The notes beneath the pieces are model-generated. The model saw only the letters and a program-made list of their open reading frames with translations, was not told the origin of the DNA and did no database searches. Positions 56,399 through 64,000 of a stretch of 64,000 bases of DNA are shown here, one piece after another. The position numbers and the translations under genes are program-made. How positions within the stretch are numbered: the first letter of the stretch is position 1; each line of letters starts with the position of its first letter. Source of the stretch: Idiomarina xiamenensis 10-D-4 (GTDB taxonomy: Bacteria > Pseudomonadota > Gammaproteobacteria > Enterobacterales > Alteromonadaceae); contig NZ_AMRG01000015.1 of NCBI RefSeq assembly GCF_000299895.1, positions 1-64,000 of the forward strand, read 5' to 3'.

Positions 56399-58225
56399 TC
56401 AACGCCGCTTAACACCTTCAGTCAAAGAACCATCAAGATAACGTGCTTTACAGGCACTACGCTCTACTTTGCCACTAGTGGTCTTAGGTAGAATCCCCTC
56501 AGGTAACACAACAACATCATGCAAGCGCAGTTGACTTTCTTCAGAAACCTCTTTTAACGCTATACGTTTAATGTATTTGGCCGAAACCTTTTTGGAATCA
56601 AGATCTACCACTTGATCGTCATCAATCACTTGATATTCCTTTTTAACTTCACAAACCAACACCACTTTGGTCGCTTCATCCTCTTCATAAGAAAAAGCGA
56701 TGGTACAACCTAAACGTAAGCATGAAAGAGATTTTTCCACTGAAAATTCAACGTCTTGAGGATATATATTGCGCCCATCAACGATGATAAGGTCTTTGCA
56801 ACGACCGGTAATGACTAATTCATCTCCTATCATAAAACCGAGATCTCCTGAGCGCATATATTGGCGGCCCGGAAGACCGACAATCTCATTTCCGAATTTA
56901 TCTTTGGTCTGATCTTTTTTATTCCAATAGCCTTGTGATACAGACATACCACTGACCCAAACTTCGCCAATATATTGCTCATCGAGCAACTCATGAGTAT
57001 CCGGATTGACAATACGAACGTCGTAGTCCCAATACCCAGAACAAACTTTGCCGCAACCGGTCATGATTTTGGTATTTTCACCGCTACTCAATACCGCTTT
57101 ACCTTGCTCCATCGCAGCGATGTCTATTTCATAGTAATTAATGCCGCCATCTGACATAGTTGCCATTAGGGTGTTTTCAGCCAATCCATAGCAAGGGCAT
57201 ATAGCTTCTCTTGGAAATCCGACCTCCATAAAGGTCTCTATAAACAGATCCATATTTGGCTTTTTAATAGGTTCCCCAGCATTACCCGCGTGAATCCAAC
57301 AAGATAGATCCAACGAATTGAATTCCGCTTCATCTTTACTCTTTCTGGCCAGCAGGGCATAGGAGAAGTTGGGGCCCGCGCTATGAGAAATACGAAAGCG
57401 ATTAATCGCTTTAGCCCATCGAAACGGTTGATGAACAAAGTCAAATGGCGACATAATAAAAACTGGCATCCCAAAAGCCAAAGGAACCAATAGGCCTTCA
57501 ATCAAACCGAAATCATGAAAATACGGCATCCAACAAATACTACTGGTGCCAACCTTATGGCAACCACTGTTAACACCAATATAATTGATGTTGCTCATCA
57601 AGTTGGCATGAGAAATCATCACGCCTTTAGGGGTAGAAGTAGAACCTGATGTATATTGCAGATAAGCAATATCGTTATCTACAACGCCCTCATGCACCCA
57701 CATTCCCGAATAATCAGGCAGTCCGTCCACCGCTATCCACTCGATATTTTCAAACTCCGGCATCCCAGAGGTGATCATCTGTAATTTTTCTTGAATATCA
57801 GAGGTGGTTAGTAAATATTGCGCACTACCGTCTGAAATAACGCTTTTCACACGCATTAAATACCGGTCAAGTTTAGCTGAGCTTGGCGCAGGCAAGGGTA
57901 CGGCAATGACCTTGCCATAAATACATCCGAGAAATGTATAAGCAGATTCAATAGAAGCGTTGAATAACATAACCACCCGAGCACCTTGAGCCTGCCGGCT
58001 TTGAAAGTAAGCGGCAATAGAGCGGGCGTGTCTGTCCATTTCGGCAAAAGTTACCGAGTCAGTAGGCTCTTCCCCCTTTTCAAGGTAGGTTAGTGCCGTG
58101 CGCTGACCAAATCTTTGAGCCACATCGCGATAATATGATATGAGATCCTTTTGTTCAGCAAGTTGAACATCGTCGGTCCCCATCGGCGAATTACCACTTC
58201 CCTTCAAATTAAAATCCTTATACAT
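56399..58225 (-). CDS. Fatty acyl-AMP ligase (FAAL)
   Basis: This 608-residue ANL-superfamily enzyme should activate a fatty acid as acyl-AMP and pass it to the N-terminal ACP of the next gene product. The ATP-binding motif YTSGSTSTPKGVM lies near residue 183. The stretch with WMPYFHDFGLIEGLL and the later PCYGLAENTLM block are typical of FAALs. The C-terminal catalytic Lys region reads LPKTTSGKVER. Family members are about 580-620 residues, so it is full length. I start it at the ATG at 58225, which has GGAG 5 nt upstream, rather than at an in-frame GTG at 58240. Its position directly before a PKS opening with an ACP is the usual FAAL-PKS arrangement and predicts a lipidated product. Confidence 0.94.
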   Translation of the reverse strand: MYKDFNLKGSGNSPMGTDDVQLAEQKDLISYYRDVAQRFGQRTALTYLEKGEEPTDSVTFAEMDRHARSIAAYFQSRQAQGARVVMLFNASIESAYTFLGCIYGKVIAVPLPAPSSAKLDRYLMRVKSVISDGSAQYLLTTSDIQEKLQMITSGMPEFENIEWIAVDGLPDYSGMWVHEGVVDNDIAYLQYTSGSTSTPKGVMISHANLMSNINYIGVNSGCHKVGTSSICWMPYFHDFGLIEGLLVPLAFGMPVFIMSPFDFVHQPFRWAKAINRFRISHSAGPNFSYALLARKSKDEAEFNSLDLSCWIHAGNAGEPIKKPNMDLFIETFMEVGFPREAICPCYGLAENTLMATMSDGGINYYEIDIAAMEQGKAVLSSGENTKIMTGCGKVCSGYWDYDVRIVNPDTHELLDEQYIGEVWVSGMSVSQGYWNKKDQTKDKFGNEIVGLPGRQYMRSGDLGFMIGDELVITGRCKDLIIVDGRNIYPQDVEFSVEKSLSCLRLGCTIAFSYEEDEATKVVLVCEVKKEYQVIDDDQVVDLDSKKVSAKYIKRIALKEVSEESQLRLHDVVVLPEGILPKTTSGKVERSACKARYLDGSLTEGVKRR

Positions 58226-58230
58226 AAAAT

Positions 58231-58234
58231 CTCC
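58231..58234 (-). promoter_or_regulatory. Ribosome-binding site deciding the FAAL start
   Basis: GGAG on the minus strand, five bases before the ATG at 58225. It lies inside the extension that would be added by the alternative GTG start at 58240, so the shorter protein is favoured. Confidence 0.7.
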
Positions 58235-58303
58235 AAGCACTTTTAGTTGACACCATTAATTACTCAAGCTCTACGCGCTCACCTGGGCATAGGTGATACT
58301 AAG

Positions 58304-60052
58304 TTATACATACTCGTGCCCATCAGTTTGAGCGGTGCCGTGACTCGTATTATCTTCTTCCTTTTTCTGGTCGGTGTTGCCAACAATCTTACCACCTTCA
58401 AATTTAATTAGACGGTCGGCAATATCGTAGTAGCGGTCGTCATGGCTGATAACGATAACTGTCTTTCCTTTTTGCTTCAGACTCGGCAAAATTTTATGAT
58501 AGAAGACTTCACGGAATTCAGGATCTTGGTCGGCGGCCCATTCATCGAACAAATAAAGTGGGCGATTCTCCACATAAGCGGTGACCAAAGCTAAACGCTT
58601 ACGCTGTCCTTGAGAAAGTGCGGTTGTTGAAAACTGACCTTTTGAAATCTGGACTTTTTTATCCAACCTCAACTCTTTTAAGTGTTCTTCTACCTCAGCA
58701 TCGTGTTCAGGTAATCCCTCACTGCCATAAAGTTTGTCAAATAAATAAGAGTCAGAAAAAATGGAGCCAAAATACTGTGAGTACCAATTACGATTTTCTT
58801 CCGTGATCTCCACATCATCAACGTAAATTTTGCCTTTAGTTGGCGTATATAAACCGCACAGTACTTTGGCAAAACTGGTTTTTCCGCTGCCATTACCGCC
58901 AATGATAAACACCAACTCACCGGTGCGGATACTCAAATTTATTGGATGCAATTTAAAGGCTGTTTCGTCCTCAACCTTTTCAGATTCACCGTATTGGTAT
59001 TCGACGTTTTCAAAACGGATCTCTTTTTTCAACGCGGTCGGTAGGTTTTCTTGCAATTTAGCATCAAGCGCCAGATTTTTTTTCAACTTTTCTTTATCTG
59101 AACGCAAGCGTAAATCAGATAAAGTCAACGATGTGGTCTGGCTGATAACTCCCAACGAGATTAAGTTGTTCAAAGAAGCCTGGGCTCGTGCAATTTGGCC
59201 GACGTGTTCTTGAACATGATCGATATTGGTCTTCATAAATAACAAGGTCACGGCGAAACCAACGACAACCTCTTGACTTAGCTCTCCGGTGACACCGCCC
59301 CCAAAGATCAATAAGCCAACAAACAAGAAGTAAATAACCTCGGAATAACCTCGAATCAAACCAAACACCAACTCAGCGCGAAAACGTTTGTCTCGCAATT
59401 TACCGGATATTTCATACAATTCACCGGCGTAGAAATCATTCCAACGTTTTCTATTCATCTTAAGTTCTTTGATACCACCACGAATGGCATTGTACGTACC
59501 AACGATTTCTTCACCATGACGATGGGCTTCGATCAATAACGAGTCGCACTTTTTCTGTGGAATGTGACGGGTGAAAATGGCGAGCGCAATAAAAGCGATC
59601 ATGATCAATAACATCACCCAAGAGAGATAGCCCAGATATACCATACAACTGAGGATAACGGTGATGTCGATACACATCGACGGCATGATTTGCATCGACA
59701 CAGATAAACGATCGACATCATTAGTGATCGCCGCCATATATCTGGAACTTCCCTCTCCTTCAAGCTGAGAAAGCGGTTTATCAACCCAGCGACGACCTAA
59801 CTGTAGCCTTAAATCAAAAGCAGACCACTGCGATAATCCCGCAATACAAGCTCGTGCCGCAATGTTGGCAATAAGGATAGCCATACAAAGGCCAAAAAAA
59901 ATCAATAGATCTTGATGCTCGTTAACGTCTTTGAGGTGCTCATTAATAATCGCCAGCACAGCCGTGCTTGCCAAACCACCAATAACACCAAAAAATGCAG
60001 CAAGAATTATAAATTTAGGTGAATAACGAAATAGAAAACCTAATAATTTCAT
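58304..60052 (-). CDS. Cyclic-peptide-type ABC exporter (SyrD/PvdE family)
   Basis: This 582-residue half-transporter has an N-terminal membrane domain (several hydrophobic segments, about residues 10-300) fused to an ATPase domain. Walker A GGNGSGKTS is near residue 382, the signature is LSQGQRKRLAL, and Walker B LYLFDEWAADQDPEF is characteristic of the cyclic peptide exporter group that includes SyrD and PvdE. It should dimerise in the inner membrane and export the finished or precursor lipopeptide to the periplasm. GGAG lies 8 nt before the ATG. It follows the FkbH gene by 28 nt and precedes the FAAL gene by 78 nt, so it belongs to the operon. Confidence 0.92.
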   Translation of the reverse strand: MKLLGFLFRYSPKFIILAAFFGVIGGLASTAVLAIINEHLKDVNEHQDLLIFFGLCMAILIANIAARACIAGLSQWSAFDLRLQLGRRWVDKPLSQLEGEGSSRYMAAITNDVDRLSVSMQIMPSMCIDITVILSCMVYLGYLSWVMLLIMIAFIALAIFTRHIPQKKCDSLLIEAHRHGEEIVGTYNAIRGGIKELKMNRKRWNDFYAGELYEISGKLRDKRFRAELVFGLIRGYSEVIYFLFVGLLIFGGGVTGELSQEVVVGFAVTLLFMKTNIDHVQEHVGQIARAQASLNNLISLGVISQTTSLTLSDLRLRSDKEKLKKNLALDAKLQENLPTALKKEIRFENVEYQYGESEKVEDETAFKLHPINLSIRTGELVFIIGGNGSGKTSFAKVLCGLYTPTKGKIYVDDVEITEENRNWYSQYFGSIFSDSYLFDKLYGSEGLPEHDAEVEEHLKELRLDKKVQISKGQFSTTALSQGQRKRLALVTAYVENRPLYLFDEWAADQDPEFREVFYHKILPSLKQKGKTVIVISHDDRYYDIADRLIKFEGGKIVGNTDQKKEEDNTSHGTAQTDGHEYV

Positions 60053-60080
60053 CGCGAAATCTCCAATTTAACGAAATGAC

Positions 60081-61154
60081 TCATGCCATTTCCGATTCTA
60101 CTTCGCATTCCTGCTTAGACTTGCCTTTTATAACATTCAGTGATATATACGGCGGTAGTTTAGCAACGTTAGTGCAATCATTTTCCAGCACATATCGATT
60201 ATCTTCTTGCTTAAGAATTTCGAAATTTCCCAATCGATAAGTGATGAACATCATGCGATTTCTGTCGGTTTGGATAAATTCCGCGCGCAGCGTTACACCG
60301 GCTTTGCTGGCTTCACTGATGATATGATTGATCATGATAGTGCCGACACCACGGGACATGACCCGACAAGACATCAACAACAACTTGACGTTCCAGTAGG
60401 TTTGATTACGTTCAATGAGACAGACACCAATTTTACCGTAAGTGCCATACTTGTCGTTTAAACTCGCGATCAGCAAATCATGTTCATCAGACTCGATAAA
60501 CTTACGTAGCTCATCATAGGTATAGGTATAACCAGTAGTATTGAGTTGATGAGTTCTTTGAGTCAATTCCTCAGCACGCTGCAAATCATCGTCGGTGGCG
60601 GGGGTAATTGTCATTTCAAGATTCAAAGTCGCTAAAAATTCTTCGGTAGGACCAGTAAAATCTTCTTCCAGTTTATTACGAGTAATATCGCTCTGGTACA
60701 TCGCACGACGATTTTTAGAATCAGATGTGACAAAGCGAGGCATGAATTCATCACGATCGAGTAATTTATCAAGTTCGGTTTCCTCTAAACACAAAACTTC
60801 TTTGTGAGTAAAGGCCACTTCTTCACGCTCAAATGGCTGGTCATCGATAAACGCAATGGTATCAATGCCAACATTAATGCTCTGCGTGATGATGCCGACG
60901 CTTTCAGCTTTTGAACTCCAATTGATTTGTGGGTATATAAAGTATTGGTCAAGACCAAACTCTTTCAATTTCTCCATCGCGTCATCATGGGCATTTTTAC
61001 TAGCGATAGACTGCAATATACCTCGCCTATCAAGCTCCTTAATAACATCGGCAACACCTGCCCTTAAAGTTACCGATTTGTCCTCCAGTAATACACCGTC
61101 CCAAACAGTGTTATCAAGATCCCAAATCAAAACTTTAATCTTTTTTTCACTCAT
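60081..61154 (-). CDS. FkbH-like glyceryl-ACP synthase
   Basis: This 357-residue protein has an N-terminal HAD-type domain with WDLDNTVWDG (D12, D14, T16) and a C-terminal GNAT-like domain (about residues 180-330). This is the architecture of FkbH proteins, which turn 1,3-bisphosphoglycerate into glyceryl-ACP, dephosphorylating it on the way. Its predicted partner is the 78-residue ACP encoded two genes upstream. An AGGA site lies about 8 nt before the ATG. Together with the two dehydrogenases and the ACP it makes a complete set for hydroxymalonyl-ACP, like the one described for zwittermicin A. Length is typical for the family. Confidence 0.92.
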   Translation of the reverse strand: MSEKKIKVLIWDLDNTVWDGVLLEDKSVTLRAGVADVIKELDRRGILQSIASKNAHDDAMEKLKEFGLDQYFIYPQINWSSKAESVGIITQSINVGIDTIAFIDDQPFEREEVAFTHKEVLCLEETELDKLLDRDEFMPRFVTSDSKNRRAMYQSDITRNKLEEDFTGPTEEFLATLNLEMTITPATDDDLQRAEELTQRTHQLNTTGYTYTYDELRKFIESDEHDLLIASLNDKYGTYGKIGVCLIERNQTYWNVKLLLMSCRVMSRGVGTIMINHIISEASKAGVTLRAEFIQTDRNRMMFITYRLGNFEILKQEDNRYVLENDCTNVAKLPPYISLNVIKGKSKQECEVESEMA

Positions 61155-61287
61155 GACTCTATTCCTATCTATCTGTTGTTAGGCATTTAATTTTAAGAAA
61201 ATGCGGAATAGGTCACACAGACTTGTGCTTTGAGCGCACCCAACATACTCCCGACTTTCCTTACAATCTAATTGTGCGATTACACCT

Positions 61288-62430
61288 CTACTTTCCGTCC
61301 CGTTGCTCGTATGATTGCAACTCAATATCAGCAATTTTTTCTTCGAGTATTTGGGTACTTCCTTCAATAATCTCCATCACCTTAGCATCACGCAACAATC
61401 GCTCGACCGGGTACTTATCAGTACAACCGTTTGCGCCATGGATCTGAACTGCATCGGCGGCAGCACGAACAGCGCTGGTAGAAGCTAAGTATTTCGCTAG
61501 GAATACCGCTTGAATGTCACTAGGATCCGCTTTATCCAACAACTCGCCCGCATTACGGCACAGCAGGCGTGATGCGGTAAGGTCAGAAAGCATTTTAGTA
61601 ATCATTTGGGCTACTAATTGGTGTTTATACAATGGCTTGCCAAATCGCTGGACTCTGACGGAATACTCTATTACTGCATCCATAGATGCTTGGATAATCC
61701 CAACAGAGCCAGAGGCAACTGAAAAGCGACCAAAGACAAGTGTTGATAACATGACAACATTACCAAAGGCGGGAGAGGCTAAAACATTGTCTTGATGAAC
61801 AAAGTAATCTTTAAAGTTGAGTTGTGCCAACATTGAGCCACGAGTACCAGTCATTCCAAGAATCGGTTCAATCGTTAAACCCGGCATGTCTTTCTCAACG
61901 ACAAAAGCGGTAAATCCTTGTTCAGCTTTAGCCATCAAAATGAAAACATCGCCGATTTGGCCAAAAGTTATCCATTTTTTGGTGCCATTAAGTAAGAACC
62001 CGTCTTCATGCACCGTAGCCGTCATTTCAATGCCCGAAACGTCACTACCAGCATTAGGCTCACTTAAAGCAAAACCGCCAATTTTTTCGCCACGTACCAA
62101 CGCAGACAACCACTTCTCTTTCAATGCGTCGCTACCCCAGCGATTAAGTGCAAAGGCAGACATACCGTGAACGGTTAACAAACTACGTACCGACGAACAG
62201 CCGCAGCCGATCTCTTCGTGCAGCATACCCAAGGTGATCATATCCATACCTTCCCCCCCCCATTTCTGGGAGATAAAAGGTGCTAGATAACCCCGCTTAG
62301 CCAAATCTGGAACGATATGATCGGCAATTCTTTCTTCATTATCGTGTTGCGTCGCGTAGGGGCTGACGAACTCTCTCGTAAATGCTCTAAATTCGTCGCG
62401 GCGCGCCTCAACTTCATTGATTTTGTTCAT
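61288..62430 (-). CDS. Acyl-CoA dehydrogenase-like oxidase of the extender-unit pathway
   Basis: This 380-residue FAD enzyme belongs to the acyl-CoA dehydrogenase superfamily. The flavin-contact block FALSEPNAGSDVSG and the C-terminal MEIIEGSTQI block with the catalytic base E356 are present. In the glycerate-derived pathway (FkbI/ZmaE type) it should oxidise the 3-oxo group of 2-hydroxy-3-oxopropionyl-ACP to the carboxylate, giving hydroxymalonyl-ACP. It follows the ACP gene by 37 nt and precedes the FkbH gene by 133 nt. A G9 run at 62253-62261 lies early in the gene (KWGGEG). A fatty-acid beta-oxidation role is possible by family alone, but the neighbours argue against it. Confidence 0.88.
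   Translation of the reverse strand: MNKINEVEARRDEFRAFTREFVSPYATQHDNEERIADHIVPDLAKRGYLAPFISQKWGGEGMDMITLGMLHEEIGCGCSSVRSLLTVHGMSAFALNRWGSDALKEKWLSALVRGEKIGGFALSEPNAGSDVSGIEMTATVHEDGFLLNGTKKWITFGQIGDVFILMAKAEQGFTAFVVEKDMPGLTIEPILGMTGTRGSMLAQLNFKDYFVHQDNVLASPAFGNVVMLSTLVFGRFSVASGSVGIIQASMDAVIEYSVRVQRFGKPLYKHQLVAQMITKMLSDLTASRLLCRNAGELLDKADPSDIQAVFLAKYLASTSAVRAAADAVQIHGANGCTDKYPVERLLRDAKVMEIIEGSTQILEEKIADIELQSYEQRDGK
62253..62261 (-). repeat. G9 homopolymer in the acyl-CoA dehydrogenase gene
   Basis: Nine consecutive C on the plus strand, encoding W-G-G-E at about residues 57-60. A one-base slip would abolish the enzyme near its N-terminus. Confidence 0.92.
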
Positions 62431-62467
62431 AGATTTACCATCCTTGTCCTATTGAGCGAAACTGCAA

Positions 62468-62704
62468 CTAAACGCCTTTTCTCTCAATAAAATTGGCAAT
62501 GGCATTCACCGAATTGAAGTTGGCCAAGTTAAGATCTTCATCGCTAACGGTGGTAGAAAAATTTTTCTCAATCCAACCAATCAACTGCATCGCGAACAAT
62601 GAATTCACAAAACCTGCTTTAAAAATATCCAGATCATCGGTCAGGTTGCCAGTCTCGAAAAAACGACCAAAAAAAGCTCTGACTAACTCTTTATTTTGCT
62701 GCAA
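62468..62704 (-). CDS. Stand-alone acyl carrier protein for the extender unit
   Basis: This 78-residue ACP carries the glycerate-derived unit. The phosphopantetheine serine is S35 in FVNSLFAMQLI, where Asn replaces the usual Asp of DSL, a variation seen in carrier proteins of this pathway type. It lies between the two dehydrogenase genes (44 nt after one, 37 nt before the other), as expected for the FkbJ/ZmaD role. Glyceryl, hydroxy-oxopropionyl and hydroxymalonyl groups would be formed on it in turn and then transferred by an AT domain of the PKS. Confidence 0.9.
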   Translation of the reverse strand: MQQNKELVRAFFGRFFETGNLTDDLDIFKAGFVNSLFAMQLIGWIEKNFSTTVSDEDLNLANFNSVNAIANFIERKGV

Positions 62705-62748
62705 AATAGTTCTCCAATATTTACTGTTAGGTACTAATTAATAAGTTT

Positions 62749-63597
62749 TTAGTATTTGAAGAAGCCTTCGCCATTCTTACAACCATGCAAACCGGCATCG
62801 ACCATCTTCTTAAGCAACGGGCAAGGACGATATTTGCTGTCATTAAATGCTTCGTACAACACTTCTACGGAATACAAAATCGTATCCAGACCAATCAAAT
62901 CACCAGTGGCCAAAGGCCCCATGGTATGACCGAAACAGCTAACGAATACGTCATCGACGTCTGTGGCACTCGCAACGCCATCTTGAACTAACCAAGCAGC
63001 TTCATTGATGGTCAACATCAAAACACGGTTCGAAACGAAACCTGGAGCATCGTTAACCAATACAGAACGTTTTCCGAAGCTGCCCAAGAATGTTCTAGCA
63101 ACATCCAAGGATTTCTCCGATGTGTGATATCCTTTGATTAATTCAACGGTATGCTTCATAGGCACCGGATTCATGAAATGAATACCCAGAACTTGGTCAG
63201 GGCGGCTAGTTAGCGACCCAACTTTAGTGATTGATATTGCTGAGGTATTTGCTGCGAATACAACATCTTTATGACAGATTGTGTCGAGCTTAGGATAAAT
63301 ATGCTTTTTGATGTTCCACTTCTCAGTTACGTTTTCGACGACGAAATGAGCATCGCCCATGAAATCTAACTCGGTGGAAGTGGTGATACGAGCAATAATT
63401 GTATCGGTACTTTCAGTTATCTTAGGGTTCTGGCCGAGCATCTTTTGCGCTCTAAGGTTTTGAGCAATCGAGCTTTTTGCATCTGCCAATATCTCTTCGC
63501 TGATATCGTTGAGCAAAACCTGATGTCCATGTTGCGCAAGATCTTGAGCTAAACCACGCCCCATAACGCCCGCACCAATAACGCCTATAATATTCAT
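62749..63597 (-). CDS. 3-Hydroxyacyl-CoA dehydrogenase-like enzyme of the extender-unit pathway
   Basis: This 282-residue NAD(P)-dependent dehydrogenase has an N-terminal Rossmann motif (GVIGAGVMGRG) and the family's HFMNPVP, KRSVLVNDAPGFVSNR and GPLATGDLIGLD blocks. In the FkbK/ZmaG role it oxidises the primary alcohol of glyceryl-ACP to the aldehyde. I place the start at the ATG at 63597, where GGGGG lies about 8 nt upstream and the Rossmann fold begins at once; the frame is open up to 63651. Its C-terminus GEGFFKY is typical. It is the first recognisable gene of the operon. Confidence 0.9.
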   Translation of the reverse strand: MNIIGVIGAGVMGRGLAQDLAQHGHQVLLNDISEEILADAKSSIAQNLRAQKMLGQNPKITESTDTIIARITTSTELDFMGDAHFVVENVTEKWNIKKHIYPKLDTICHKDVVFAANTSAISITKVGSLTSRPDQVLGIHFMNPVPMKHTVELIKGYHTSEKSLDVARTFLGSFGKRSVLVNDAPGFVSNRVLMLTINEAAWLVQDGVASATDVDDVFVSCFGHTMGPLATGDLIGLDTILYSVEVLYEAFNDSKYRPCPLLKKMVDAGLHGCKNGEGFFKY

Positions 63598-63706
63598 GTA
63601 ATAACCCCCAACTAGCTGTGCTAAATAGTAGAGCCTTGGTAAGGAACTCAATCCTGGTTGAATGCGCAGAATACACGTGTGTAAGAAATTGATTCATAGC
63701 ACAAAC

Positions 63707-63730
63707 AATAATCACGATGGCACGATTATT
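63707..63730. repeat. Operator-like inverted repeat upstream of the operon
   Basis: Arms AATAATC (63707-63713) and GATTATT (63724-63730) are separated by 10 nt, about 110 nt upstream of the first gene. The right arm overlaps a possible -10 box, so this could be a regulator-binding site. It is short and AT-rich and could be chance. Confidence 0.3.
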
Positions 63731-63754
63731 AACCAATCATTAGGAAACCAACAA
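63725..63754 (-). promoter_or_regulatory. Candidate promoter of the biosynthetic operon
   Basis: On the minus strand TTGTTG (63754-63749) and AATAAT (63730-63725) are spaced 18 nt. They match the sigma-70 consensus at 3 of 6 and 5 of 6 positions. They would give a leader of about 120 nt before the start at 63597. The support is only positional and by consensus. Confidence 0.25.
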
Positions 63755-64000
63755 TTTTATAACCACCAAATAAACGGAGAAGACAACATCTGTTCGCTTT
63801 ACCTTCACGCAAAGAACAACCCGAACAAAACGCCCTATGGTGTTGATTGCTAAACCAGACGATAACTCTAAACGCCGAGAATAGGCTAAATCTTTATAGA
63901 GAGCATCAAATACGCAAGATGGAGTTTTTACGCTCTTCCGTGAACTTAACTTAAGAAAAAACTTACCCCTCTTAGCTCGAAATGTAAACACCAACCATTA

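Larger units (their letters stand above)
63598..64000. other. Upstream region of the operon
   Basis: About 400 bp at the right edge without a supported gene. It contains the candidate promoter and inverted repeat near 63.7 kb. A minus-strand open frame at 63994-63740 encodes 84 residues but has no family features or clear ribosome-binding site, so I do not call it. No regulator gene is visible before the window ends. Confidence 0.5.

Noticed and set aside
633-63597. Many plus-strand and out-of-frame minus-strand open frames of 60-210 codons inside the large genes.
   Set aside because: They lie opposite or within long, clearly functional megasynthase frames and show no family features; they are shadows of the real genes.
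60081-63597. A methoxymalonyl-ACP pathway.
   Set aside because: No O-methyltransferase gene lies among or next to these genes within the window; hydroxymalonyl-ACP is the simpler reading.
61288-63597. Fatty acid beta-oxidation genes.
   Set aside because: The two dehydrogenases flank a dedicated ACP and an FkbH-like gene, and no thiolase or hydratase is present, so an extender-unit role fits better.
63740-63994. An 84-residue minus-strand open frame upstream of the operon.
   Set aside because: No recognisable domain, no clear ribosome-binding site and low-complexity basic/hydrophobic composition; it may be chance in an AT-rich region.
1-64000. CRISPR arrays, tRNA or rRNA genes, stand-alone MbtH, phosphopantetheinyl transferase or type II thioesterase genes.
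   Set aside because: None was seen; such accessory enzymes, if needed, must be encoded outside the window.

Overview
The window is almost entirely one minus-strand biosynthetic operon, about 63 kb from position 63.6 kb down to 0.6 kb. It encodes a hybrid PKS/NRPS assembly line that should make a polyhydroxylated lipopeptide. The base composition, the moderate-GC coding style, the SyrD/PvdE-type exporter and an ISAs1-type transposase fragment suggest a Gram-negative bacterium, most likely a gammaproteobacterium. This is an inference; no rRNA or other taxonomic marker is present.

Layout in transcription order. (1) 63.6-60.1 kb: four genes matching the glycerate-derived extender-unit pathway (3-hydroxyacyl-CoA dehydrogenase, stand-alone ACP, acyl-CoA dehydrogenase, FkbH-like protein). 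No FkbG-type O-methyltransferase is present, so the predicted unit is hydroxymalonyl-ACP rather than methoxymalonyl-ACP. (2) 60.1-58.3 kb: a cyclic-peptide-type ABC exporter. (3) 58.2-56.4 kb: a fatty acyl-AMP ligase (FAAL), which should prime the line with a fatty acid. (4) 56.0-32.6 kb: a 7808-aa PKS with an N-terminal loading ACP and five KS-AT-KR-ACP modules. (5) 32.4-19.0 kb: a 4496-aa PKS with two intact KS-AT-KR-ACP modules and a third whose KS, AT and KR are all damaged while its carrier domain is intact. (6) 18.6-17.9 kb: an isoleucine-dioxygenase-type 2OG/Fe(II) enzyme. (7) 17.8-0.6 kb: two NRPSs with four plus one C-A-PCP modules and a terminal thioesterase. At the left edge (35-343) lies a truncated ISAs1-family transposase gene.

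How the genes work together (inferred by collinearity). The FAAL activates a fatty acid and loads it on the first ACP. Seven active PKS modules, each with a KR and none with a DH or ER, extend it by malonyl or hydroxymalonyl units and leave a hydroxyl at every beta carbon. The eighth module probably passes the chain through without extending it. Five amino acids follow: one with a Glu-containing pocket, two Ala-like, one of unknown type, and a last one with a Lys-like pocket. The dioxygenase probably hydroxylates one amino acid. The thioesterase releases the product and the ABC protein exports it. I cannot match this exact architecture to a characterised compound from memory.

The most notable observations are the fully inactivated KS-AT-KR module at the PKS/NRPS boundary, a duplicated bimodule with later KR-ACP swapping, and uninterrupted G10, G9 and G8 tracts inside essential coding sequence.
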